Assembly: GCF_002257645.1 (NCBI RefSeq)
Contig: NZ_NQMO01000001.1
Location: forward strand, 124,001 to 188,000
From: Paenibacillus sp. XY044
GTDB lineage: Bacteria; Bacillota; Bacilli; Paenibacillales; Paenibacillaceae
Length of the DNA: 64,000 bases
Reading direction: 5' to 3'
The notes under the pieces: generated by a model
What the model was told of the DNA's origin: nothing
Databases searched by the model: none
Seen by the model: only the letters and a program-made list of their open reading frames with translations
Shown here: piece by piece, positions 1 through 8,429 of the stretch
Position numbering within the stretch: position 1 is the first letter of the stretch
How the letters are laid out: every line of letters begins with the position of its first letter
Translations under genes and position numbers: made by a program

Positions 1-1
1 C

Positions 2-781
2 GACCCGGTGTGGGCAGGGACGGACAATTACCGAATGCTGTTTAAGGATACGATGTTTTATAAATCGCTTGCCGTGACGTTCTACTACACGTTGGTCAGT
101 GTTCCACTCCAGGTGGTGTTGTCTTTCGGGATTGCCCTGTTGATGAATTTGAAGCTGCGCGGCATTTACGTATTCCGTACCGTTTATTATTTGCCCACGC
201 TCGTGCAGGGGGTTGCCCAAATGGTGCTGTTCATTTGGATTTTCAACCCGAACGTTGGGCTGATCAATTCGGTGCTGCGTTTCGCGGGCATTCACGGTCC
301 GGCCTGGCTGTCCGATCCGCATTGGTCGATGCCGGCCATCATCCTGATGAGCCTGTGGACGGTCGGAGGCAATATGATCATTTACTTGGCCGGATTGTCG
401 GATATTCCGCAATCGCTCTATGAGCAGGCCGAAATCGACGGAGCAACCGTTCTTCGCAGGCTGTGGCATGTGACGCTTCCGCAAATTTCGCCCATTCTGT
501 TCTTTAATGCCGTCACGAGCATGATCGGGGCGTTCCAGACCTTCACTCAAGGCTTCCTTGTCAACGGAGGACCGGACAATTCGCTGCTGTTCTATGCGTA
601 TTACTTGTATCAAAACGCGTTCATGTGGTTCAAGATGGGCTACGGCTCTGCGTTGGCCTGGGTGCTGTTCGTGATCATTTTGCTGTTCACCTTGTTGGTG
701 TTCCGCAGCAGCGCATTATGGGTGTATTACGAAAATGAAGTGGGAGGGAGGAAGCGCCGTGTCCGTAAAAAAGAAGCGTAA
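2..781 (+). CDS. Carbohydrate ABC transporter permease, MalF/UgpA type (5' end outside window)
   Basis: Inner-membrane subunit of a binding-protein-dependent sugar importer. The reading frame is open to the left edge, so the start lies outside the window; the in-frame GTG at 8 is not a convincing start because family members have a further N-terminal helix. Several hydrophobic segments are visible, with the EAA cytoplasmic loop (EQAEIDGAT followed by LPQISP, about nt 422-490) that docks on the ATPase. It overlaps the next permease by 23 bp, as usual for MalF/MalG-type pairs. The binding protein and ATPase are not in the window; many such Bacillota systems share an MsmX-type ATPase encoded elsewhere. 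The substrate cannot be told from sequence. Confidence 0.93.
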   Translation, partial: DPVWAGTDNYRMLFKDTMFYKSLAVTFYYTLVSVPLQVVLSFGIALLMNLKLRGIYVFRTVYYLPTLVQGVAQMVLFIWIFNPNVGLINSVLRFAGIHGPAWLSDPHWSMPAIILMSLWTVGGNMIIYLAGLSDIPQSLYEQAEIDGATVLRRLWHVTLPQISPILFFNAVTSMIGAFQTFTQGFLVNGGPDNSLLFYAYYLYQNAFMWFKMGYGSALAWVLFVIILLFTLLVFRSSALWVYYENEVGGRKRRVRKKEA

Positions 782-1604
782 ATCCCCCGGAATCCGGTGG
801 CTGGCTTACCTGGTGCTGTTGGCGGGCGCAGCGGCGTTCCTGTATCCGTTTGTGTGGATGATTTCCGCGTCGCTCCGCAATCTGGAGGAAATCGCGGTTT
901 CCGGCATGAACATTTGGCCGCAGCACTGGCGCTGGGAAAATTACGCGAAAGCGTTGACGGCGTTCCCTTTTGGCCGCTATTTGGTCAATACGCTGATCAC
1001 CACCGTTCTTCCCATCATTGGTACCGTGTTTTCCTGTTCTTTGGTCGGTTATGCTTTTGCCCGTTTAAGGGTTAAAGGAAGCGGGTTTCTGTTCCTGCTC
1101 GTATTATCAACCATGCTGCTGCCGGGTGAAGTTACGATGATTCCGCAGTTCATTTTATTTAAAAAGCTCGGTATGCTGGATACCTTGTATCCGCTTATCG
1201 TGCCGGCGTTCTTCGGCTCGCCGTTCTATATCTTTTTGTTCCGCCAGTTTTATTCGCGGTTACCTGTGGGTTTAGAGGAAGCGGCAGTCATTGACGGCTG
1301 CGGTTATTTCAAAATTTGGCGGACGATCTTTTTGCCGCTGTCCAAGCCGGCTCTGACGGGAGTCGGGGTCATGATGTTTATGGGCGCCTGGAACAACTTC
1401 ATGGGCCCGTTGATCTATATCAACAGCGACCGTTGGAAGACGCTTACGCTGGGTCTGGCCGGCTTTCAGGGGACGTATTCCACGGATACAAATCTGTTGA
1501 TGGCAGCAGCCATCGTGATTACGCTGCCGTGCATTATTTTGTTCTTCAGCGCGCAAAAGGCCTTCATGGAAGGACTGACGTTCTCCGGATCAAAAGAGAG
1601 TTAG
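759..1604 (+). CDS. Carbohydrate ABC transporter permease, MalG/UgpE type
   Basis: Second membrane subunit of the sugar importer, 281 aa. It has an N-terminal membrane segment (WLAYLVLLAGAAAFLYPFVW) and the EAA loop EEAAVIDGCGYFKIW followed by LPLSKPAL, typical of the MalG branch. I chose GTG at 759 because GGGAGGGAGG ends 7 nt before it; an in-frame ATG at 735 has no ribosome site and would lengthen the overlap with the upstream permease. The next gene begins 18 bp downstream, so the two permeases and the glycosidase-like protein look co-transcribed. Confidence 0.93.
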   Translation: MSVKKKRKSPGIRWLAYLVLLAGAAAFLYPFVWMISASLRNLEEIAVSGMNIWPQHWRWENYAKALTAFPFGRYLVNTLITTVLPIIGTVFSCSLVGYAFARLRVKGSGFLFLLVLSTMLLPGEVTMIPQFILFKKLGMLDTLYPLIVPAFFGSPFYIFLFRQFYSRLPVGLEEAAVIDGCGYFKIWRTIFLPLSKPALTGVGVMMFMGAWNNFMGPLIYINSDRWKTLTLGLAGFQGTYSTDTNLLMAAAIVITLPCIILFFSAQKAFMEGLTFSGSKES

Positions 1605-1622
1605 AAGAAGGAGTGAAGCAGG

Positions 1623-3005
1623 ATGAATGACGTGCATGATATCCGCGCCAAGGCAGGGGCGGTGACGTTCAGGTCCGACGACGATGCATTGAATGAGGGA
1701 TTTGCCTGGGCGAAGCGTCAGGCATTGGCATATGCCCATTTTGGTGGGGATGCCGTTGGATTATGGTATGAGGCGGCCCTGCCCGAAAGGGAAGCGTTCT
1801 GCATGCGGGACGTGATGCACCACAGCGCCGGTGCTGCTGCTCTGGGGCTCAGCCCCCATACGAAAAACATGATTAAACGTTTTGCCGAGAAAATTGCGTC
1901 ATCGCGGGATTGGTGTACCTTTTGGGAAATAACGAAAGATAATCTGCCTGCTGCGGTGGATTATGACCATGATCAGGACTTTTGGTATAACCTTCCCGCC
2001 AATTTCGACCTGATTGAAACGGCCTGGCGGCAGTTTTTGTGGACGGGCGACCGGGATTATATCGAGGATCCCGTGCTGCGCCATTTTTACGAAGTAACCC
2101 TGACGGATTATGTTGACACGTGGGACAGGGACAGGGACGGCGTTTTGGAGTATTATCCCGAATACGGGCGCCGGGGACTGGCGACGTATAATGAAGCCGG
2201 CCAGCATCCTTTGGCGGGCGGCGATATGGTCGGCGTGCAAATTGCCGCCTACCGGGCCGCCGCACGCATGTCGGATCTGACGGGGAATCCGCAGGCTTCC
2301 GAAACGTACGCGGCGAAAGCACACTCGCTTGAGCGGATGTATGGGAGCACATGGTGGAACGAGAACCGGCAGCGCTTTTACGGCATGATGCTGCAGGACC
2401 GCTCCTTCGCCGATCCGTACTGTGCAGAAGGCAATTTTCTCCCGCTGTACTACGGGGCTGTCACCCGCTCCGATCAGCTTCAAAAAGCGCTGCACGATTT
2501 GGACACCAACGGCGCTCCGAATGTGGAGGGCAAAACCTACCTTCCGGATATTTTTTACCGGTACGGCCTTGCCCAGCAAGCATTCCGTGAACTGAAGGAA
2601 TTGGTGGATCCTGCGCTCGAGCGCCGGGAATACCCGGAGGTTTCCTTCTGCGTCGTAGGTGCCGTTGCGACGGGCTTGATGGGCATCGCTGCTGACGGAG
2701 CCCATGAGATTTCCACCCTGCCGCAGCTGGATGATTCGCTTGCTTGGGCGGAAATTGGGGAACTTCCCGTCCTTGGACGAACGATCCAGGTTCGGCATGA
2801 GCGGGGAGAAGAGACTTGCGTCACGCTTCAAGCAGGGCAGGACTTTACCTGGAAAGCAGCGTTTCAAGGAAACGCAGAGGCTTTTTATCACAATGGCGAA
2901 CGGATCTCCCCGAGAACGGAAATCACTGCGGACGGCCGGGAAATCGCATTTGTTACCGTCCTGGTGAAACAGGGGGAGACTCACCGAATAACCTGCCGGA
3001 CGTAG
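1623..3005 (+). CDS. Cytoplasmic six-hairpin glycosidase-like protein
   Basis: 460 aa, no signal peptide. Overall character (aromatic-rich helical repeats, WYEAALPEREAFCMRDVMHH near residue 40, DRDGVLEYYPEYGRRG near 165, a beta-rich C-terminal tail after about residue 370) fits the (alpha/alpha)6 six-hairpin glycoside hydrolase superfamily, as in bacterial rhamnosidase-like and GH78/GH125-like enzymes. The exact family and substrate are not recognised. It follows the two sugar permeases by 18 bp, so the likely job is hydrolysis of the imported oligosaccharide inside the cell. The ribosome site GAAGGAG lies 7-8 nt upstream of the ATG. Function is inference from fold and context. Confidence 0.65.
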   Translation: MNDVHDIRAKAGAVTFRSDDDALNEGFAWAKRQALAYAHFGGDAVGLWYEAALPEREAFCMRDVMHHSAGAAALGLSPHTKNMIKRFAEKIASSRDWCTFWEITKDNLPAAVDYDHDQDFWYNLPANFDLIETAWRQFLWTGDRDYIEDPVLRHFYEVTLTDYVDTWDRDRDGVLEYYPEYGRRGLATYNEAGQHPLAGGDMVGVQIAAYRAAARMSDLTGNPQASETYAAKAHSLERMYGSTWWNENRQRFYGMMLQDRSFADPYCAEGNFLPLYYGAVTRSDQLQKALHDLDTNGAPNVEGKTYLPDIFYRYGLAQQAFRELKELVDPALERREYPEVSFCVVGAVATGLMGIAADGAHEISTLPQLDDSLAWAEIGELPVLGRTIQVRHERGEETCVTLQAGQDFTWKAAFQGNAEAFYHNGERISPRTEITADGREIAFVTVLVKQGETHRITCRT

Positions 3006-3033
3006 ACCGGATCGTTGTGGCCCATCTATTAAA

Positions 3034-3067
3034 AACAACCCGGCCGGGAAACCCCAGCCGGGTTGTT
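3034..3067. terminator. Bidirectional intrinsic terminator
   Basis: An 11-bp perfect stem, AACAACCCGGC (3034-3044) and GCCGGGTTGTT (3057-3067), lies between two convergent genes. The A run on the left and T-rich right arm let it serve both the glycosidase-like gene (+) and fsa (-). Confidence 0.8.
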
Positions 3068-3092
3068 CGCAGATTATTCGTGTGCTGCTTAC

Positions 3093-3767
3093 TTACTCGC
3101 CAGCCTTCGCCTGGCTCTTGGCCGCTTTCGGCACTTTCTCCCAGTCGGCCAGGAAGCGCTCGATTCCGCTGTCGGTCAGCGGATGCTTCCACAGGGTCGG
3201 CAGGAGCGAACAGGGGATGGTCGCGATATGGGCGCCGGCGATCGCCGCGTCCTCCACATGCTTGATATTCCGGATGCTGGCCGCGATAATTTCGGACGTC
3301 ATGCCGTAGTTTACGAGGATTTGCTTCAGCTCGCGAATCAGCTCCATGCCTTCAATGCCGATATCGTCCAGGCGTCCGATGAACGGGCTGATGTACGTAG
3401 CCCCGGCTTTCGCGGCCATCAGGCCCTGCGCGGCGGAAAAGATCAGCGTCACGTTCGTTTTTATGCCTTTTTTGGTTAATTCATGACAGGCATACAGCCC
3501 GTCTTCGGTCATCGGCACCTTGATGACGACGTTCGGTGCCCATTCAGCAATTTCGTACGCTTCCTTCAGCATGTCCTCGGCTTTGGTGCCGATGACTTCG
3601 GCGCTGACCGGGCCGGAGACGATGCTGCAAATCTCCTGAATGACCTCTTTGAAGTCCCGGCCTTCCTTGGCGATCAGGGACGGATTAGTGGTCACCCCGT
3701 CCACCAGTCCCAGGCGGGAGATCCGTCTGATTTCGTCGATGTTGCCCGTGTCCAGGAAAAATTTCAT
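3093..3767 (-). CDS. fsa: Fructose-6-phosphate aldolase / transaldolase-like protein
   Basis: 224 aa class-I aldolase of the small transaldolase (FSA/MipB) subfamily, which cleaves or forms fructose-6-phosphate or carries out transaldolase chemistry in the pentose-phosphate route. Visible hallmarks: start [14 protein letters not shown], the [14 protein letters not shown] motif, the Schiff-base lysine in VVIKVPMT, and [29 protein letters not shown]. Length matches the family (about 215-225 aa). A strong site GGAGGAGG precedes the ATG. Transcribed alone toward the terminator at 3034-3067. FSA versus transaldolase activity cannot be separated from sequence alone. Confidence 0.93.
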   Translation of the reverse strand: MKFFLDTGNIDEIRRISRLGLVDGVTTNPSLIAKEGRDFKEVIQEICSIVSGPVSAEVIGTKAEDMLKEAYEIAEWAPNVVIKVPMTEDGLYACHELTKKGIKTNVTLIFSAAQGLMAAKAGATYISPFIGRLDDIGIEGMELIRELKQILVNYGMTSEIIAASIRNIKHVEDAAIAGAHIATIPCSLLPTLWKHPLTDSGIERFLADWEKVPKAAKSQAKAGE

Positions 3768-3939
3768 GTCACTGCCTCCTCCTTCGATTATGAAAAGATA
3801 TGGCTATCGGTTAAAATAAATTTTATAATAGTGTGTATCATAACTGATTTATGACACAATAATTATTTAAACCATGCTGCTTGAGGTATAACAATGAAAT
3901 TGCAGCTTCAGATGATTTTTCTCAAAGGAGAGGATTCCC

Positions 3940-4581
3940 ATTCAACTAACTCCGAGACAGCTGGATATCGTGGAACTTGTGCGGGAGCATGCTCCCGTTA
4001 CAGGCGATCAGATCGCTGAGATGATCGGCCTCAGCCGCCCGACCCTGCGTGCGGACCTGTCCCTGCTCACGATGCTGGGCTTGGTCAACGCCAAGCCGAA
4101 GGTAGGGTATTTTCCCGGCGAAACGACAAGCTCCCATGGTGAGTTTGAACAAAGATTGCAGCAAATATACGTGAAGGATATATACAGCGCCCCCGTGACC
4201 ATCTCCGAGCAGGCGACGGCCTACGATGCCGTGGTGCAGCTGCTGTGCGAGAATACGGGAACGCTGATGGTGACCGGCGAGTCCGGTGAGCTGAAAGGGG
4301 TCGTCTCCCGCAAGGACGTGCTGAAACTGACGATGGGGCATGCGGATTTGAGCACGATTCCCGTCGGTCTGGCGATGACCCGCCGGGCGCACATGGCGGC
4401 CTTGACGCCCGAGGAGACGGTGCTGGATGCGGCTGACAAGCTGGTAAAGCATCAGGTGAACTGCCTGCCCGTCGTTTCCGGCGAGGGAGACAGCGTCATG
4501 ATTGGCCGGGTAACCAAAACGGATATTTTGCGCGTATTGATCAGTCTGGCGGGTGAAGGCGGTTCGCCGGCCCCAAATTAA
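3940..4581 (+). CDS. ccpN: CcpN-type HTH/CBS transcriptional repressor, probable ATT start
   Basis: 213 aa: an N-terminal winged helix (GDQIAEMIGLSRPTLRADLSLLTMLG) followed by two CBS domains (from about residue 70), the architecture of CcpN, which in Bacillus subtilis represses gluconeogenic genes (gapB, pckA) during glycolytic growth. The frame is open from a stop at 3913 and holds no ATG, GTG or TTG before GTG 3970, which lacks a ribosome site and would cut the first helix. ATT 3940 lies 9 nt after AAAGGAG (3924-3930), and homology as I recall it reaches this codon (IQLTPRQ against IELNKRQ). I therefore place the start there. The usual downstream partner (PEP synthase regulatory protein) is absent; the next gene is convergent. 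Confidence 0.85.
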   Translation: MQLTPRQLDIVELVREHAPVTGDQIAEMIGLSRPTLRADLSLLTMLGLVNAKPKVGYFPGETTSSHGEFEQRLQQIYVKDIYSAPVTISEQATAYDAVVQLLCENTGTLMVTGESGELKGVVSRKDVLKLTMGHADLSTIPVGLAMTRRAHMAALTPEETVLDAADKLVKHQVNCLPVVSGEGDSVMIGRVTKTDILRVLISLAGEGGSPAPN

Positions 4582-4662
4582 ACCGTCGCTTTAACCAAGT
4601 CCTTCTTGGACCGAAAGTGGTCCCGGAGGGGCTTTGCTTCAAAATAAAAGATAAAAACACAA

Positions 4663-4712
4663 AAAAAGCCGGCTTATCCCTTCCCGCATGGAATGGAAGA
4701 AGCCGGCTTTTT
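4663..4712. terminator. Bidirectional intrinsic terminator between ccpN and the LTA synthase gene
   Basis: AAAAAGCCGGCTT (4663-4675) pairs perfectly with AAGCCGGCTTTTT (4700-4712), with A and T tracts on both sides, between convergent genes. Confidence 0.85.
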
Positions 4713-4723
4713 GCCAATGGCCT

Positions 4724-6604
4724 TTACCGTCTTGGAAGCAGCCTTACGTATTCGTCCGACAGTTTCATCAGGTTCAAAATATAGTCGTAATCTATGCGGT
4801 ATTTCGAGAAGTCGGCGACGGGCTGCATCGTCTTCAGGGAGATGGCAGTGCCATCTTCAAAGCCCTTGCCCGGCACGAACAAAATGTCGTTGTTGAAGAA
4901 AGAGCCTGTCGGCAGATAATACCGCATGCCGACGACATTATGGTCGATGTTGAGCAGGTCATGGCCAAAAGCGGTGAAACGCTTGTCCTTGAGCGAAATG
5001 CCCAGCAGGTTCGCAAGCGTCGGCATAATGTCCAGCTGACCGCCGACCTGGTCGACGACCTTGCCTTGTTTTCCAGGGACATGCATGATCAACGGGATGT
5101 TGAAGCGGGTGACCCGCTGGTCATAGGTGATGCCGAGCGCCTGCTTGATGACGGCCGGATCGTTGTCCTGCGGCTGAAGCCCGAAATGGTCGCCGTAGAT
5201 GACGAGCACGGTGTCATCCCACATGCCTTTCGCTTTGAGGCCGTCGATCAGGGTGCCGATCGCATAGTCGGTGTAATTTACTGCCGTCAGGTAGTCGCCT
5301 AGCTGGGTTCCCTGAATGGAATCAGGGACCTTGATTTTCTTGCGGTCCTCTGGCACCTTGAACGGAAAATGGCTGGATGCGGTGACGAACTGGGCATAGA
5401 ACGGCTTGCCCTGGTCATGCAGTTCGGACAGCTTGTCCAGACCGACCCGGTACAGCTCTTCGTCCGAAGCGCCGAAATCGTTGAAGTGATCGTTCTTGTA
5501 CGACTTCTTGTCGTAATAATTCGTAAAGTTCAGCGCCGGGTAGAGCTGATCACGGTCCCAGAACTTCACGTCGTTGACGTGAAACGTGTCGGCCGTATAA
5601 CCGAGCTGCTCCAAAAGACGCGGCATGCTCGGGAGCTCCCGGTCGCCGAAGCCGCTTGACATCGCAACGCTACCCGTCGGATAGATCGATGTGTTGCTCA
5701 TAAATTCGGCGTCCGACGTATTGCCTTGTCCGATCTGCTGGAAGACATGCGGAAAATACAAGCCGCCGTCAGCCAGCTGGTTCAGGACTGGCGTCAGCTC
5801 CTGGCCTCCCGTCGACAAATGGATCGGGAAGTTCTGGAACGCCTCCATTTGAATGACGATGACGTTCTTGCCCTTGGCCGCTCCGAACGATGCCGGCTTG
5901 TCTTTAGGGGCTCCTTTTTCGGCATACGGATAAGATTGCTCGGCCTGATTGATCTTCTGCACGGTCTCGTCCAGGTTGCCCGAGGCGATAATGCTGTTCT
6001 CCTGGCTGGCCCGGATCCCGGCGGCCACCTGGTAATCCAGGAAGCCAAGATGCTCCGCCTGCATTAGCTCATTGGTGATCGAGCGGTCGGCGTTGATGTA
6101 CAGCCCGGAGACGATCAGGGCGATGACGCACAGGACCGCCGGCCAGACTTTGCGAAGCGGCGTGCGCAGCGAAATCCGCAGCGGTATCCAGCGGCCGACC
6201 AGCCACAGGAGAGCGACGATCACGACGTCGACAAAAAATAAATAGTTCACCGTCTCGATCGTCGATTGGACGCTTTCCTTAATCTGCAGCACCTGCTTCA
6301 GCTCAAACAGCGCCGTATAAGTCGGCACCGAATTGAAATGCTGAAAATACAGCGCCGACGCAAACATAAGAATCGAGAAAATAACGTTAAAAATCCAATA
6401 GACCCATCCCTTTGCTTTCGCAGGGGTGATCAGCTCAATGATGCCCAGCAGCACCAGCAACGCAGCTGCGTCGGCGGTAATCCGGCTCCACAGAATATCA
6501 TGGAAGAAAAAGTACCGCAGGAGCAGCAGTTTGAGCAGCAGGACGACGAAAACGGCGATAAAGGGCGTTTTCGGTCTGGAATAAGTGGAACGGAAGTCGA
6601 TCAT
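4724..6604 (-). CDS. LTA synthase family protein (membrane sulfatase-fold phosphoglycerol transferase)
   Basis: 626 aa. The N-terminal part has about five membrane segments, then an extracellular sulfatase-fold domain from about residue 245 (VIVIQMEAFQNF), with the catalytic threonine in QGNTSDAEF (about residue 295) and the metal-binding VIYGDHFG (about 468). The family polymerises glycerol phosphate from phosphatidylglycerol onto a glycolipid anchor to make lipoteichoic acid. The start at 6604 is chosen because AGAAAGGAG lies upstream at good spacing; a longer in-frame start at 6688 lacks one. Length is close to LtaS/YfnI/YqgS (about 640). Monocistronic. Synthase and primase roles cannot be distinguished here. 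Confidence 0.93.
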   Translation of the reverse strand: MIDFRSTYSRPKTPFIAVFVVLLLKLLLLRYFFFHDILWSRITADAAALLVLLGIIELITPAKAKGWVYWIFNVIFSILMFASALYFQHFNSVPTYTALFELKQVLQIKESVQSTIETVNYLFFVDVVIVALLWLVGRWIPLRISLRTPLRKVWPAVLCVIALIVSGLYINADRSITNELMQAEHLGFLDYQVAAGIRASQENSIIASGNLDETVQKINQAEQSYPYAEKGAPKDKPASFGAAKGKNVIVIQMEAFQNFPIHLSTGGQELTPVLNQLADGGLYFPHVFQQIGQGNTSDAEFMSNTSIYPTGSVAMSSGFGDRELPSMPRLLEQLGYTADTFHVNDVKFWDRDQLYPALNFTNYYDKKSYKNDHFNDFGASDEELYRVGLDKLSELHDQGKPFYAQFVTASSHFPFKVPEDRKKIKVPDSIQGTQLGDYLTAVNYTDYAIGTLIDGLKAKGMWDDTVLVIYGDHFGLQPQDNDPAVIKQALGITYDQRVTRFNIPLIMHVPGKQGKVVDQVGGQLDIMPTLANLLGISLKDKRFTAFGHDLLNIDHNVVGMRYYLPTGSFFNNDILFVPGKGFEDGTAISLKTMQPVADFSKYRIDYDYILNLMKLSDEYVRLLPRR

Positions 6605-6718
6605 ACCTGCTCCTTTCTGTTCTTTACAGTGTTCGTTGGTATTTACAAGTATAATCATGATAAACCCGATTTTACATACCGCGAACACTAAATTAACACA
6701 AAAAGGGCACGCTGTTAA

Positions 6719-7321
6719 TCATTTTTGGTATTTCGGACCACAAATGCCATAAAAGAACACATGAATCATTTCTTCTGTAAACGCCTCAGGATCCTCGCTC
6801 TGATTGACTAAATCCAGCAGTTTTTCGTACTGTTCCGTCATCATGCCGACATAGAGAAGAACCATTTGGACGGACACTTTCTCCGAAATCTCCCCCCGCT
6901 GTTTGCCCTTCTGCACAAAATCGGTAATCAGTGGAATCGCTCTTTCTTCATACTGCTGCTGGATAAACCGGTTGATCTCCGGATCGGCTTCAATCAGCTG
7001 CTTGAGCACGGACGGGGTAAAGGGCAGTTTTAAGCGGCTTTTCTGAAAAATAATGTATTCAATTTTTTCCTTCAGCGGCGCATCGCCCTTCAGGACGCCT
7101 TCATATTCCTCCATCAGCATCGCGACATATTCTTTGAACACTTCGCGAAGCAGCGCCTCCTTGCTGCCGAAATAGTTGTATATGGTGACCTGGGACACTT
7201 CCGCTCTGGCCGCGATGTCCTTGATGCGGATCTGCCGGGGTTCCCATTCGCCCAGCATTTCCAATACCGTATGTTTGATTTTTTGTTTGATTTGCAGCGC
7301 TCGCTTTTCAAATCCGTTCAT
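6719..7321 (-). CDS. TetR/AcrR family transcriptional repressor
   Basis: 200 aa with an N-terminal TetR helix-turn-helix (IKDIAARAEVSQVTIYNYFGSKEALLREVF, residues about 28-57) and a divergent ligand-binding C-terminal half. It is transcribed away from the ABC exporter pair starting at 7542, the usual arrangement for a local efflux repressor. The 220-bp gap between them holds several TGAAAT/ATTTCA inverted repeats that overlap a good sigma-A promoter of the ABC operon, so the protein probably represses that operon and perhaps itself. The inducer is unknown. Confidence 0.92.
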   Translation of the reverse strand: MNGFEKRALQIKQKIKHTVLEMLGEWEPRQIRIKDIAARAEVSQVTIYNYFGSKEALLREVFKEYVAMLMEEYEGVLKGDAPLKEKIEYIIFQKSRLKLPFTPSVLKQLIEADPEINRFIQQQYEERAIPLITDFVQKGKQRGEISEKVSVQMVLLYVGMMTEQYEKLLDLVNQSEDPEAFTEEMIHVFFYGICGPKYQK

Positions 7322-7434
7322 TTCTTTCGATCCATCCTAACTATTTTAAAATAGGTCATCGGCTTCATCGAATGAAAGGAAGGATAAGGACTTCCGATCA
7401 TTCGATTTAATTAATGAAATTATAACATAAAAAT

Positions 7435-7515
7435 ATTTCATGAAATGTATTGACGCCGGAAACCGGCAGGCGTATGATCCGTTTATGAAATATCAGAGTG
7501 ATAATATTTCATAAA
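7435..7515 (+). promoter_or_regulatory. ABC operon promoter with flanking palindromic operators
   Basis: A sigma-A promoter, TTGACG (7450-7455) with 17-nt spacer and TATGAT (7473-7478), is bracketed by ATTTCATGAAAT (7435-7446), abutting the -35, and by a 12-bp perfect inverted repeat TTTATGAAATAT (7482-7493) / ATATTTCATAAA (7504-7515) covering the likely start of transcription. A further ATGAAAT lies at 7414-7420. The shared TGAAAT half-site suggests one binding protein, most simply the divergent TetR regulator. Confidence 0.75.
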
Positions 7516-7541
7516 TTTATATGTGCATTGGAGGCGCTGGC

Positions 7542-8429
7542 ATGCTAAGCGTTGAACATGTGACCAAAATTTTTTCGAACGGAAGGGGCATCCGGGACGT
7601 CACCTTTTCGGTCCGCCGCGGCGAGGTATTCGGTTTTCTGGGGCCGAACGGAGCCGGCAAATCGACGACGATCCGGCATATCATGGGATTTTTGAAGCCG
7701 GATCAGGGATCCGTGAAGGTATGTGGTCTCGACACGTGGAAGGAGCAGGGGCGTTTTCAAAAATATATCGGCTACCTTCCCGGCGAAATTGCGTTTATCG
7801 AGGGGATGACCGGCAAGGCGTTTCTGGATTTTATGGCAGGCATGCAGGGCGGCGTCGATTCGGCTTGGCGCGACGAGCTCATCCGCCGGCTGCAGTTTGA
7901 CGTCCGGACGCCGATCCGGAAAATGTCCAAGGGGATGAAGCAGAAGGTCGGGATCGTTGCCGCCTTTATGCACCGCCCGGAGGTCATTATCCTGGATGAG
8001 CCGACTTCAGGGCTGGATCCGCTCATGCAAAAGGTGTTCATCGAGCTCGTGCTGGAGGAGAAGGCGAGGGGGACGACTTTCCTGATGTCCTCGCATAATT
8101 TTCCGGAAATCGAACGGACCTGCGACAGGGCGGCGATTATCAAGGACGGTGTGATCATTGCGGTCAAGGATATCCATGAGCTGCAATCGATGCAGCGCAA
8201 GCTGTTCGAAGTGACGTTCGAGTCGGAGCAGGAGCTGGACGATTTTATAAAATGCGGTCTGAAGATCGATTCCCGGGAAGGCAACCGCGTGCGGGTGGCC
8301 GTTCAGGGAGACGTGGACCGGTTTATCCGGGAAACCGCCCGCTTTAACGTCCGCAACATCGACATATTCACGCAGAACCTGGAGGACATTTTTATGGACT
8401 ATTATGACCGGGAGGGGCAAACGCCATGA
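7542..8429 (+). CDS. ABC transporter ATP-binding protein
   Basis: 295 aa ATPase with Walker A GPNGAGKSTT, ABC signature KMSKGMKQKVGI, Walker B VIILDEPTSGLDPL and H-loop SSHNFPEIE, then a C-terminal extension as in exporter ATPases of the ABC-2 class. ATG 7542 follows TTGGAGGCG; an in-frame start at 7521 has no ribosome site. It overlaps the permease gene by 4 bp, so the two are translationally coupled. Under probable TetR control, this pair most likely exports a toxic or membrane-active compound. Confidence 0.94.
   Translation: MLSVEHVTKIFSNGRGIRDVTFSVRRGEVFGFLGPNGAGKSTTIRHIMGFLKPDQGSVKVCGLDTWKEQGRFQKYIGYLPGEIAFIEGMTGKAFLDFMAGMQGGVDSAWRDELIRRLQFDVRTPIRKMSKGMKQKVGIVAAFMHRPEVIILDEPTSGLDPLMQKVFIELVLEEKARGTTFLMSSHNFPEIERTCDRAAIIKDGVIIAVKDIHELQSMQRKLFEVTFESEQELDDFIKCGLKIDSREGNRVRVAVQGDVDRFIRETARFNVRNIDIFTQNLEDIFMDYYDREGQTP

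Noticed and set aside
1899..3038. Long minus-strand open frame (379 codons) opposite the glycosidase-like gene
   Set aside because: No ribosome site, arginine/proline-rich antisense composition, and the plus strand has a better-supported gene in an operon.
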